Virus record (IMG/VR): IMGVR_UViG_3300032282_002191
Coordinates: 1-45,512 of that record
DNA length: 45,512 nt
Strand: one strand, 5' to 3'
From: a virus
Part shown: positions 21,432-28,422 of the stretch, piece after piece
Numbering within the stretch: the first letter of the stretch is position 1
How the letters are laid out: every line of letters starts with the position of its first letter
Translations under genes and position numbers: made by a program
The notes under the pieces: generated by a model
Databases searched by the model: none
Told to the model about the DNA's origin: nothing
Seen by the model: the letters and a program-made list of their open reading frames with translations, nothing else

Positions 21432-21707
21432 TCAATATTCCGTGTCGATGATTTGAACGTAGCTCACTGAGTCGATGCGGAAAGAACGCCAACCGCCAGC
21501 ATTAACATCCCAAGCAGCAATCGTGTTCAGATTTTCTTTCTTCTGATGTTGCTCATCGAGATGATCGGGATTGTAGTTCTGAGGAAGATACTGAGGATCA
21601 AGAGTGCAACGCATCACACGTCCCTCACCATTCACTTTAGTAAAAGTCACTTCAATGATATGTGACTTAAGATCTTTAAGAATTTCATCACGCTTATATA
21701 CGGTCAT
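21432..21707 (-). CDS. DUF2693-like SH3-fold phage protein
   Basis: 91 residues. FTKVNGEGRVMRCTLDPQYLP and NTIAAWDVNAGGWRSFRIDSVSYVQ match the DUF2693/SH3-like family widespread in T4-like phages, whose members are small beta-barrels of unknown role. Placed between glutaredoxin and the small 94-residue gene; all are tightly spaced and probably one transcript from the 22.13 kb promoter. Confidence 0.75.
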   Translation of the reverse strand: MTVYKRDEILKDLKSHIIEVTFTKVNGEGRVMRCTLDPQYLPQNYNPDHLDEQHQKKENLNTIAAWDVNAGGWRSFRIDSVSYVQIIDTEY

Positions 21708-21714
21708 GTCTCAC

Positions 21715-21975
21715 CTATTCATTTAAAAGTTGTGTAGTCTCACTGTGTTCCTGATTTACTCGCTCGGCGAGCTGAGTGTAACCGCCGATGTAGAAACCAT
21801 CGACCGTAATGATTGGAAACGTTCTAGCCGTAGGGAACTGTTCCAAGATTTGTTCACGAGTAAAATCCAAACCAAGCTTATGTTCTTCGTATTGAATCTT
21901 ACGTGTGTTTAAGAGGTGTACTGCGCTCGTGCAGTACGGACAATTGTCCTTACTGTAAACTACTACTCTTTCCAT
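21715..21975 (-). CDS. grx: glutaredoxin
   Basis: 86 residues with the redox motif CPYC (Cys12, Cys15) after VVVYSKDN, then FPTARTFPIITVDGFYIGGYTQL containing the cis-proline (TFPII) and GGY glutathione-binding segment. It reduces disulfides, and in T4-like phages often serves ribonucleotide reductase (26.7-30.7 kb here) or the peroxiredoxin. Its ATG lies inside the last codons of the 45-residue upstream gene. Confidence 0.92.
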   Translation of the reverse strand: MERVVVYSKDNCPYCTSAVHLLNTRKIQYEEHKLGLDFTREQILEQFPTARTFPIITVDGFYIGGYTQLAERVNQEHSETTQLLNE

Positions 21976-22100
21976 GTGCTGATGATCTCTGTCCAGTATT
22001 CGTTGACGTCTGCGTTGTCTTCATAGTTGTAGCCGGCTTCGACCATGTCGAGGGCAATCATCTTCTCAAGCTCACTCATCATATCCCAATCGCGATCCAT
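21963..22100 (-). CDS. small acidic protein, 45 residues, unknown function
   Basis: A short ORF starting MDRDWDMMSELEK and ending WTEIISTWKE, acidic and helical. It has GAGGT about 6 bases upstream of the ATG, a promoter at 22130-22158, and overlaps the glutaredoxin start by 13 bases, so it is likely translated and coupled to grx. No family recognised. Confidence 0.6.
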   Translation of the reverse strand: MDRDWDMMSELEKMIALDMVEAGYNYEDNADVNEYWTEIISTWKE

Positions 22101-22129
22101 GATACCTCACAAAGTTTCAGTAATAAGAT

Positions 22130-22158
22130 ATTATATCTATACTAAGCGAAAATGTACA
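22130..22158 (-). promoter_or_regulatory. early-type promoter for the small ORF-glutaredoxin-SpeD block
   Basis: Minus strand TGTACA (22153-22158), 17 bases, TATAAT (22130-22135). ATG 30 bases downstream. Confidence 0.7.
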
Positions 22159-22161
22159 CTA

Positions 22162-22890
22162 TTATTTTAAGCTAAGTGATTGATCTTTTAACGACTGCTC
22201 ATATCTGTTAAGCTTATTAAGGTAGCCTCTATTTCTTAGCTCCTTAAAGATAAGGTTCTCAAAACTAAACTCACCGCCTCTAGAGATAGCTGCGCCTCTC
22301 ATGTCTCTAATCTTACGTTTGAATTCTCTAACAGCTTCGACGTTCATCTTATTCTTAATGATGTCGTCGATCGAATTCTTGTAGAACATAACCTTTTGTT
22401 TCAGCACTCTATCGTTCTTGAAGTCGTAGCTTCCACGATTCGGGAATTGTAGCCACTTATTACGGATGAGGGAATAGACACCCTGATTGCTGGCAAATCC
22501 GTCTTGGGAGTGTTGGGCGTAGGGCTCAAGCGATATGCCAAGTATCGAGATCTTATGGGTGAGTGTCCATAGTAGCTTCTTATCTTGAAGGTACTCATCT
22601 ATGATCTCTCTGCTCGCGCCTCTAGCAAATGTGTTTCTATCGATAACTATGTGTACATCGATATCTGACATGGGTGTATAGTTATAGTTTGCGTTACCTC
22701 CGAGAATGATGATATCTTGAATCATTGCTCGTGGAATCTTGGCGAAGTCAGCCCACGCGTAACCGAATTGAATGAGTTTTGATCTGACCTGTGGTTTTAG
22801 ATCATTACCGTTCCAAAGCTTAGGATTTAGCTCACTGTGATACTCGAGTGAGATCTTAGTTTCTGTGACGTAAGTCTTAAAGTTTTTCAT
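22162..22890 (-). CDS. nucleotidyltransferase-domain protein
   Basis: 242 residues. IIILGGNANYNYTPMSDIDVHIVID carries the GGN...SDID (GS...DxD) signature of the polymerase-beta nucleotidyltransferase fold, and the C-terminal third is basic and helical. Such domains transfer nucleotides to RNA, protein or antibiotics. T4-like marine phages carry similar genes without known targets. A T4-type late promoter (22912-22919) sits 22 bases upstream of the ATG, so it is probably expressed late. Confidence 0.7.
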   Translation of the reverse strand: MKNFKTYVTETKISLEYHSELNPKLWNGNDLKPQVRSKLIQFGYAWADFAKIPRAMIQDIIILGGNANYNYTPMSDIDVHIVIDRNTFARGASREIIDEYLQDKKLLWTLTHKISILGISLEPYAQHSQDGFASNQGVYSLIRNKWLQFPNRGSYDFKNDRVLKQKVMFYKNSIDDIIKNKMNVEAVREFKRKIRDMRGAAISRGGEFSFENLIFKELRNRGYLNKLNRYEQSLKDQSLSLK

Positions 22891-22911
22891 CCGGTTTACC
22901 CATGTTTTGGG

Positions 22912-22919
22912 TATTTATA
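22912..22919 (-). promoter_or_regulatory. T4-type late promoter for the nucleotidyltransferase gene
   Basis: Minus strand TATAAATA followed by CCC, 22 bases upstream of the ATG at 22890, overlapping the last codons of the upstream gene. Confidence 0.65.
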
Positions 22920-23148
22920 CTAACGCTAAAACGTTCATAACACCTGCGACATAGATGACTGAGACGACGCCTTGAATAACTAACAAAGACCACTTACGCC
23001 ACTGGATCGCGACGATAGCCCATCCAAAGTTACCGGCTAGACTCAAGTAGATGTTAAGAGGATAGATGTTAAACGCCGTTAGCACACAACCACATATAAG
23101 AACCGCGGTGGAGATCCACTCTGCCCAGAAAACCCAATTTAATTTCAT
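22915..23148 (-). CDS. small membrane protein of unknown function
   Basis: 77 residues from MKLNWVFWAEWISTAVLI, with about three hydrophobic segments (9-26, 31-47, 53-75) and WAIVAIQWRKWSLLVIQG between them. The layout suggests an inner membrane protein with a few helices. A PnuC-like or YgjV-like origin is possible but unproven. The ATG at 23148 overlaps the stop of the upstream 49-residue gene (TGATG); GTG/TTG upstream are less likely. Confidence 0.65.
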   Translation of the reverse strand: MKLNWVFWAEWISTAVLICGCVLTAFNIYPLNIYLSLAGNFGWAIVAIQWRKWSLLVIQGVVSVIYVAGVMNVLALV

Positions 23149-23297
23149 CACCAATGCCTTATTACGCCCGACACGATAAAGAAGTTAGTAATCACGTAAC
23201 ATAAAACTATTAGAGTCCTAACGATTGCTACACGATCCGCTTCTTTATCATCTTCGCTAGCTTTCTCACCTAGAGCTTTTGCCCATAAACGCCACAT
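23148..23297 (-). CDS. small membrane protein, 49 residues
   Basis: Starts MWRLWAKALGEKASEDDKEADR and ends in a hydrophobic helix, about residues 24-45 (IVRTLIVLCYVITNFFIV). One-helix membrane protein of unknown function. The ATG overlaps the ClpP stop (TGATG), and its own stop overlaps the next start, so three genes are translationally coupled. Confidence 0.65.
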   Translation of the reverse strand: MWRLWAKALGEKASEDDKEADRVAIVRTLIVLCYVITNFFIVSGVIRHW

Positions 23298-23860
23298 CAA
23301 TAGAACTCCACGATCTCATCTGCGATACCATACTTAACTGCTTCGGCTGCAGTCAACCATACGTCTTGAGGAGGAAGAAGATACTTCTTGATCTGAGACT
23401 CAGTCAGACCCGTACAACGCTTATAGTGTTCAACGATACGTGTGTGAGTGTTTTGGAACTCTTTGACTTGAGCCATCAACTCGTGTTCTTTACCATGTGA
23501 TCCCCACGAGTACTGATGTGAAAGGATCGCTGTGTTACGTGTGATGAAGCGTTTACCTTTCTCACCGGCGATAAAAGTCATAAGTCCACAACTAGCGATC
23601 TCACCTAAGCCATATGTGTACACAGGAATCTTTGATCCCTTCATAGTATCAATTAGAGCAAACGCGCCGGCGATCTCTCCACCCGGTGAGTTGATGATCA
23701 TCTTCATACACTTAGGACGATTCTTAGACATGAGATTACGGGCGATGATGAACTCGATCGCCTCGCCCGTAGAGTCTGCATCAAAATCTTTATTAAACAA
23801 GAAGTAATGATGGTCTTGAATATTAGGAATATCGTCTGACTTATCGTCTTTGCTGCTCAT
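23297..23860 (-). CDS. clpP: ClpP-like serine protease
   Basis: The 187-residue protein belongs to the ClpP/crotonase protease fold. MIINSPGGEIAGAFALID is the oligomer/active-site loop; catalytic residues look intact: Ser90 in GEIASCGL, His115 in ILSHQYSWG, Asp166 in PPQDVWLTAAEAVKYGIAD. Host ClpP works with a Clp ATPase in regulated proteolysis. No phage Clp ATPase is seen in this window, so it could use a host partner or work alone. In the same operon as CHAP-like and other envelope genes. Confidence 0.88.
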   Translation of the reverse strand: MSSKDDKSDDIPNIQDHHYFLFNKDFDADSTGEAIEFIIARNLMSKNRPKCMKMIINSPGGEIAGAFALIDTMKGSKIPVYTYGLGEIASCGLMTFIAGEKGKRFITRNTAILSHQYSWGSHGKEHELMAQVKEFQNTHTRIVEHYKRCTGLTESQIKKYLLPPQDVWLTAAEAVKYGIADEIVEFY

Positions 23861-23876
23861 AACAAAACCCCATTAA

Positions 23877-24686
23877 TTAAGCGTATGTTCTATAACCTAA
23901 TACTTTACTCACCGGATAGTAACCGACTTCAACTGACTTCTCAGTGTTACCGCCGAGTACTTTAACGTACTTGACACCATCAATCATTTCAAATCCTTCA
24001 AAGAATCCAACGTGGCCTGACCAACCGTCGTTGCCGCGAGCCAGCACTACGATGTCTCCTTCTTTAGGATCTTTAGTCTTAACACCCCACGTCAAGAAGC
24101 TACGGGCTCTAAGACTCTTAGTTGTCTCGAAACCTGCGCGGTTCAAGATAGCGTTAGCAAACGCAGCACACCAAGGAATGCGTGCTGGATCTACGGGCTC
24201 TTGGTTACCATGCGAAAGTAGAGTCTTTAGTTCGTGTCTATCTTTCTTCTGGTTCTTACCTTGCCACTTCTTAGCTTCAACTACTACTTCTTTAAACACT
24301 GGCTCACAAGTAAACCAGCTACACTTCATAACGATTTCTTTACGTGTCTGCTCACGTGACAAAACAACCTTAGTTCTAATCGGTGGCTCGTCGCGCTTAG
24401 CTAGAATCTCTTGTCTTGCTTTCTCTTGAGCCCAATACTCACTTGAAGATTGTTCATTAGAACTCGTGTAAGAAGAAAACATAGATTCATTCTTTAAGAA
24501 TGGATTATTCTCAGGCGCTACTTTAGCTGCACGAACATGCTTCTTCTGAATCTTCTTCTTTACAACTTTTTTCTTTACAGTCTGTTGAACGACTGTCTGT
24601 TCTGTAGAAGTTGGTTTTGCTTCAACGATTGAAGATGCTAAAAGAGCACCTACGGCAACCGTGGCCGCTAAAATTACCTTGTACAT
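23877..24686 (-). CDS. exported CHAP/TIGR02594-like cysteine peptidase or amidase
   Basis: 269 residues. A signal peptide fits the N-terminus (MYKVILAATVAVGALLASS...EA). A Lys-rich stretch (TVKKKVVKKKIQKKH) follows, then a C-terminal TIGR02594/CHAP-like domain with PWCAAFANAILNRAGF (catalytic Cys) and GHVGFFEG (catalytic His). Such domains cleave peptidoglycan crosslinks or stems. The signal peptide argues for export by the host Sec system, not holin release. Role: cell wall remodelling or lysis. Confidence 0.8.
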   Translation of the reverse strand: MYKVILAATVAVGALLASSIVEAKPTSTEQTVVQQTVKKKVVKKKIQKKHVRAAKVAPENNPFLKNESMFSSYTSSNEQSSSEYWAQEKARQEILAKRDEPPIRTKVVLSREQTRKEIVMKCSWFTCEPVFKEVVVEAKKWQGKNQKKDRHELKTLLSHGNQEPVDPARIPWCAAFANAILNRAGFETTKSLRARSFLTWGVKTKDPKEGDIVVLARGNDGWSGHVGFFEGFEMIDGVKYVKVLGGNTEKSVEVGYYPVSKVLGYRTYA

Positions 24687-24695
24687 TTTAATCTC

Positions 24696-25070
24696 CTATT
24701 TTCGGTGGTCCAGCACCTCAATCAAGAGTTTAGCTGTACCACTGTGAAAGAAGCCCAGAGCTTTTGCCCCACCACGTGAAACGTCGACTTCTCTTCCCTT
24801 AATAAACGGCCCTCTATCATTGACAACCGCGTCGATGGTAGTACCGGTCTTAACGTTAGTTAGCCGGAGCATGGTCCCGAACGGCAAAGTTCTATGGGCC
24901 ACCGAATACTTATCTGGATTGAATCTTTGACCGTCAGCTGTCCTCTTCCCGTCTTGGTACCAAGTAGCAGTACCTTGGTAAGACTTCTTTACAGCTTCAG
25001 CTTTTAGCTCTGGTAACGAAGCACAGCCGGTCAGCAAGACTGAATATATGAAAGTTATTAATTTCTTCAT
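24696..25070 (-). CDS. rlpA: RlpA-like septal lytic transglycosylase, lipoprotein
   Basis: 124 residues with a lipobox LLTGC (Cys16) and one double-psi beta-barrel domain: GTATWYQDGKRTADGQRFNPDKYSVAHRTLPFGTMLRLTN, later VVNDRGPFIKGREVDVSRGGAKALG. These are RlpA hallmarks, including the catalytic Glu/Asp region. It has no SPOR domain, so it is a minimal form. It would act on glycan strands in the periplasm, anchored to the membrane. It follows a promoter (25115-25142) inside the previous gene. Confidence 0.88.
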   Translation of the reverse strand: MKKLITFIYSVLLTGCASLPELKAEAVKKSYQGTATWYQDGKRTADGQRFNPDKYSVAHRTLPFGTMLRLTNVKTGTTIDAVVNDRGPFIKGREVDVSRGGAKALGFFHSGTAKLLIEVLDHRK

Positions 25071-25480
25071 TTTTGTGGTAGGTGCTTCCTATGGACTTTG
25101 ACCATAATCCAGCTATTATACCACATGTCGTGCTCAAGTACACCTTCATTAAACTGGTACTTAGCTTCCCAGTAGTTGCACTCGCCTTTAGTCTTACAGA
25201 GCCGCAGGATAACACGCGTGTAGTTATGTTTTCCTTGCGACTCAATCTCTTCTAGCAACTCTTTATTTGAGCCGTAGTAGTCTTTCCAATCTGATTCAAT
25301 AAGTGAGCGCTTCTTCTTGCCTTTGACTTGTTTCGTCTTAGTTTTTTTAAGAAGCTTTTTTCCGATATACTTTTTCTGAGATGAAACGTTTGTAATGATG
25401 TAGACGAATCCAAGGTAATCATCGAGGATTTCAGAGTCAACAACGTTTCCCTCATAGGTCCACGGATTCTCGTAAGACAC
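25067..25480 (-). CDS. GIY-YIG nuclease-like protein
   Basis: 137 residues. FVYIITN and KKYIGKKL give the GIY-YIG-like core, with DWKDYYGSNKELLEEI and YWEAKYQFN matching later family segments (the Glu of EAK is catalytic in family members). A basic insert KKTKTKQVKGKKKR lies after YIG. Similar proteins of T4-like phages are annotated as endonucleases of unknown target. The start is GTG at 25480 overlapping the upstream TAG (TAGTG). Confidence 0.68.
   Translation of the reverse strand: MSYENPWTYEGNVVDSEILDDYLGFVYIITNVSSQKKYIGKKLLKKTKTKQVKGKKKRSLIESDWKDYYGSNKELLEEIESQGKHNYTRVILRLCKTKGECNYWEAKYQFNEGVLEHDMWYNSWIMVKVHRKHLPQK
25115..25142 (-). promoter_or_regulatory. early-type promoter for rlpA, inside the GIY-YIG gene
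   Basis: Minus strand TGTACT (25137-25142), 16 bases, TATAAT (25115-25120), TGG before the -10 box. The rlpA ATG is 45 bases downstream. Confidence 0.55.
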
Positions 25481-25626
25481 TATTCGTCATCCCAGAGCTC
25501 ATCATCTTCATCGTCTTCTTCTTGGGTTTGCCAACCACAAAACGGACAAAACGAAGGTTCTTCTTTCTCACGATGAATCAACTGATACTCAGCGTCGCAT
25601 TGCTCACATAAAAAGTCTGTTCCCAT
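25480..25626 (-). CDS. zinc-ribbon protein, 48 residues
   Basis: A short ORF starting MGTDFLCEQCDAEYQLI with a second pair CPFC, giving CxxC(19)CxxC, a classic zinc ribbon, then an acidic tail EEDDEDDELWDDE. Probably a small nucleic-acid or protein adaptor. It directly follows the exported nuclease gene and its TAG overlaps the GTG of the GIY-YIG gene, which supports it being a real coupled gene. Confidence 0.72.
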   Translation of the reverse strand: MGTDFLCEQCDAEYQLIHREKEEPSFCPFCGWQTQEEDDEDDELWDDE

Positions 25627-25628
25627 TA

Positions 25629-26429
25629 TTATATCCTACACTGATTCTTTTTATCATCAGCCACTGTCTTGAGATCGACCGGCGGGATCGGGTTCTTAAC
25701 GTTCTTCACGTCAGGAACATTGAACGTATAGCCAGATGCTTTCTCAATATCAGCGACAGTTACTTGATATTTAGTAAAGTCTGGAGAGATGCCATTTTGA
25801 TTAGGCATCATAAATGCGATAGACTTCTTCGTGTTATTATCGATTAAGATCTTATAAAGTGCGTCCGGTACTACGACTTTATTGGCACCGATAGTCTTAG
25901 ATGATTCTGACCAGATGTTACCAGCGATGATGCTGTACGAGTGTTTAGTTGCATACACCCATGCGCGTTCCGCTGACTCAATATTCTTCCAAGTTCCACG
26001 ATTTACTGCTGGAAGTTGTGGACTCATGTTAGACATGATGAACGACTCGCGAGCAACTGTAACATCATAAGACATGTCAGCGTTATTAGCTAAGTGGCCC
26101 TGATCATAACCAGATCCAGCGTAGTCAGATGGCTTAGCTGAGTTTGCGCCTAATGATTGATCAGCGGCGAATGCATCATCTCGAGGCAAGCAACTGATAA
26201 CGTGATCTGGCGTAAGTGTCCAAGCTACCCATCCTGGAATCTTTGCAGCGTTACTATGAGCTAAGATGTAACCTGTGCGACAGATGATAGGCTCATTCTG
26301 TTTAACAGAAGGTGCACCGTATGGGATCATTGTAGTGCAAGCAGATGCTGGCTTAGGTGGAGCCTGCTCCGCGGCAAATACAGTAGATGAAATAGCGAGT
26401 AATGCTAGAAATAATACTTTAAGTTTCAT
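25629..26429 (-). CDS. exported DNA/RNA non-specific endonuclease (NUC1 family)
   Basis: 266 residues with a signal peptide (MKLKVLFLALLAISSTVFA). The catalytic block is YDQGHLANNADMS (residues 108-120), with His112 as general base, then SNMSPQLPAVNRGTWKNIE holding the Asn of the metal site. The family motif is DRGH; here Arg is Gln (Asp109-Gln110-Gly111-His112). It should act in the periplasm or outside the cell, degrading nucleic acids: clearing host DNA after lysis, scavenging, or destroying entering foreign DNA. Behind its own promoter at 26447-26474. Confidence 0.88.
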   Translation of the reverse strand: MKLKVLFLALLAISSTVFAAEQAPPKPASACTTMIPYGAPSVKQNEPIICRTGYILAHSNAAKIPGWVAWTLTPDHVISCLPRDDAFAADQSLGANSAKPSDYAGSGYDQGHLANNADMSYDVTVARESFIMSNMSPQLPAVNRGTWKNIESAERAWVYATKHSYSIIAGNIWSESSKTIGANKVVVPDALYKILIDNNTKKSIAFMMPNQNGISPDFTKYQVTVADIEKASGYTFNVPDVKNVKNPIPPVDLKTVADDKKNQCRI

Positions 26430-26446
26430 GCAAAATTCCTTTTTTT

Positions 26447-26474
26447 ATTATATACACTTTTTAGAAAATGTATA
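26447..26474 (-). promoter_or_regulatory. early-type promoter for the exported nuclease
   Basis: Minus strand TATACA (26469-26474), 16 bases, TATAAT (26447-26452), followed by an A-rich leader with AAGGAAT before the ATG. The promoter lies just beyond the 26480-26707 gene stop. Confidence 0.6.
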
Positions 26475-26479
26475 TAATG

Positions 26480-26707
26480 TTAGCAACTAACTTTAGATGG
26501 GCAACTACTTAGATTACAAACATAGTGAGTCATTTTACGTAAATCCATCCCACATCCTTTACACACGGCTGGGTTGATAGGAGGAATGTAATGTTGTGTA
26601 TTTGTTAGATCTCTTTGTGCAGCTTGGTAACCATCGTACCAACCTTTTTTATATTCATCATCAACGAGAACTCTATTTACAAGTCCTCCAATCTTTGGTG
26701 TTGTCAC
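26480..26707 (-). CDS. small zinc-binding-like protein
   Basis: 75 residues, starting with GTG at 26707 (overlaps the nrdB stop, GTGA). N-terminal half VLVDDEYKKGWYDGYQAAQRDL, C-terminal half VCKGCGMDLRKMTHYVCNLSSCPSKVSC with CxxC and further cysteines, likely a small zinc finger. Unknown function, conserved-looking position in the RNR operon. Confidence 0.65.
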   Translation of the reverse strand: MTTPKIGGLVNRVLVDDEYKKGWYDGYQAAQRDLTNTQHYIPPINPAVCKGCGMDLRKMTHYVCNLSSCPSKVSC

Positions 26708-27807
26708 AGTGAGAATCCTTTAAATGTGTCGGTGGTGACATCTTTCTTGACGCCACCATTGATGTAAGAAGTGATCTCGGTTTCTTGCGGTGCTACTTGC
26801 ACTTCTGCGCCGGAGATCCACTTCTGAGTCCAAGGAAGTGGATTGCTACCTCCCTTATAGGGCGTAGGCAGACCAACCGCTGTCATACGCTTATTAGCAA
26901 TCCATTCTATGTATTCACTCAATAACGCCTCGTTAAGACCAACCATCGACCCGTCACGGAATAGATAATTTGCCCAACGCTTCTCTTGGTTGACAGCGTC
27001 AACGAACAGATCGACGCAAACCTGTCGTGTCTCTTCCGATATCCTCGCGAAGTCTTCATCTTCTTTAACGAGCGCCTTAAGTAGCTGCTGTGTTCCCGCG
27101 AGATGCAGGTTCTCGTCTCTTGCGATGAACTTGATAATTTTTGCATTACCTTCCATCTTTTTGACTTCAGCGAAAGCCCAGCTGCACGCGAACGATACAT
27201 AGAATCTAACTCCCTCAAGGATGTTTACTGACATAAGTGCGAGCCACAATGCTTTCTTATGAGTGTAAGATGTAGGAACGAGATGGAGATGTGTAGCGCT
27301 CGACGCACGTTGATTTAGATCGATCAACTCATCGTAATACTTACTGATGTCGTCAGCACAGTCTACGATCTCCTTGATATCCATTATCTCGTCAAATACT
27401 TTAGATGGATTCGGATATATGTTCCGTATGATGTGTGTGTAACTTCTGCTGTGAATGGTTTCACTAAAAGTCCATGTAGTGACCCATGTCTCCAACTCTG
27501 GGAGGGAACAAATAGGACCAAACGCCGCTGTCGGAGCTCTACCTTGGACACTATCGAGTAGGATTTGTCTCTTAAGATTTGACGTAAATATGTGCTGTTC
27601 ATGAGGCGTAAGATCCTTAAAATCTTTTGCATCTTTATAGATGTCAACTTCTTCTGGACGCCAGAAGAAGCCGAGTTGTTTGTCAGTTAGTTTCTCAATC
27701 CATGTGTACTTTTGCTTGTCGTAACGCGCAACAGTTGGTGCGTCGTCAAAGAATGCTTTAACTTGTGTATGATCTTTTTTATTATTAGAATCAAATACTG
27801 AGTACAT
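26704..27807 (-). CDS. nrdB: class Ia ribonucleotide reductase beta subunit
   Basis: 367 residues. R2 houses the diiron-tyrosyl radical used with NrdA to make dNTPs. The radical site is intact: FSETIHSRSYTHI supplies Glu116, His119 and Tyr123; upstream LLDSVQGRAP and downstream ARDENLH match the iron ligands of class Ia R2. Length is close to E. coli NrdB (376). Preceded by a 74-residue gene; together with nrdA and SET gene it forms one leftward unit. Confidence 0.94.
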   Translation of the reverse strand: MYSVFDSNNKKDHTQVKAFFDDAPTVARYDKQKYTWIEKLTDKQLGFFWRPEEVDIYKDAKDFKDLTPHEQHIFTSNLKRQILLDSVQGRAPTAAFGPICSLPELETWVTTWTFSETIHSRSYTHIIRNIYPNPSKVFDEIMDIKEIVDCADDISKYYDELIDLNQRASSATHLHLVPTSYTHKKALWLALMSVNILEGVRFYVSFACSWAFAEVKKMEGNAKIIKFIARDENLHLAGTQQLLKALVKEDEDFARISEETRQVCVDLFVDAVNQEKRWANYLFRDGSMVGLNEALLSEYIEWIANKRMTAVGLPTPYKGGSNPLPWTQKWISGAEVQVAPQETEITSYINGGVKKDVTTDTFKGFSL

Positions 27808-28031
27808 TACTTGTCTTTCTTTAACTCTGAGATTTTTGTGCGACCGAGTGTTCTATTGAGTCTAGATCTTACGTCAGCATTTTCCCAAGTCCAGCATTCA
27901 CCGGTCTCATCTTGAAAGCAAACCCACATGATATCATTTTCCGGACCAGACCAGATCATCCAATGCGCGATTGCCCGACCCTTGGGCGTCATCAATGGAA
28001 TTGGTGGATCAATCCTTTGTATGTCTGTCAT
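27807..28031 (-). CDS. small conserved protein between nrdA and nrdB
   Basis: 74 residues: MTDIQRIDPPIPLMTPKG, then HWMIWSGPENDIMWVCFQDETGECWTWEN. A similar small protein sits in RNR operons of marine T4-like phages as I recall. Function unknown; perhaps a beta-strand-rich cap or RNR modulator. Starts 23 bases inside the SET gene with GAGGAAAT upstream, and its stop overlaps the nrdB start (TAATG). Confidence 0.65.
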   Translation of the reverse strand: MTDIQRIDPPIPLMTPKGRAIAHWMIWSGPENDIMWVCFQDETGECWTWENADVRSRLNRTLGRTKISELKKDK

Positions 28032-28422
28032 TTATTTCCTCGACTACTTTCCAGCCTTCATCACAAATATCTCTATAGTCTAGTGTCAGTTCTTCACCAA
28101 CTGCTATATCTTTATTCGTTATGTGTAGATACTTTGTCGGTGTAGTTAAGTTTGGTTTATCAGCATGATTTATAAAAATGATGTTATCGGAATGACGAAT
28201 GTATAGATCTAAGCTTCTATCGTAACAGTAAAAGTACTGTATGTGTTCCATAAGTGCAGAAGAATATCCATAATTTCTTGATACACTATCTAATTGTAAC
28301 CATCCATCTACTATATGATCATGTTTCCAAAATAAAGTATTTTTTGGAATAGGTTCATCTGCAAACAAACCCAAACCATGTATGCTGCTGGCTGAAACAT
28401 ATGTTTTATATAACATTGGCAT
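28009..28422 (-). CDS. SET-domain protein lysine methyltransferase-like
   Basis: 137 residues, essentially one SET domain. Visible motifs: SIHGLGLFADEPIPKNT (GxG at the N-flank), NYGYS, FINHADKPN (catalytic NHxxxPN) and GEELTLDYR (ELxxDY). SET enzymes methylate lysines on proteins using SAM; bacterial and viral examples are known. A phage version could mark host proteins, but the target is unknown. The ATG overlaps the nrdA stop (TGATG). Confidence 0.8.
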   Translation of the reverse strand: MPMLYKTYVSASSIHGLGLFADEPIPKNTLFWKHDHIVDGWLQLDSVSRNYGYSSALMEHIQYFYCYDRSLDLYIRHSDNIIFINHADKPNLTTPTKYLHITNKDIAVGEELTLDYRDICDEGWKVVEEINDRHTKD

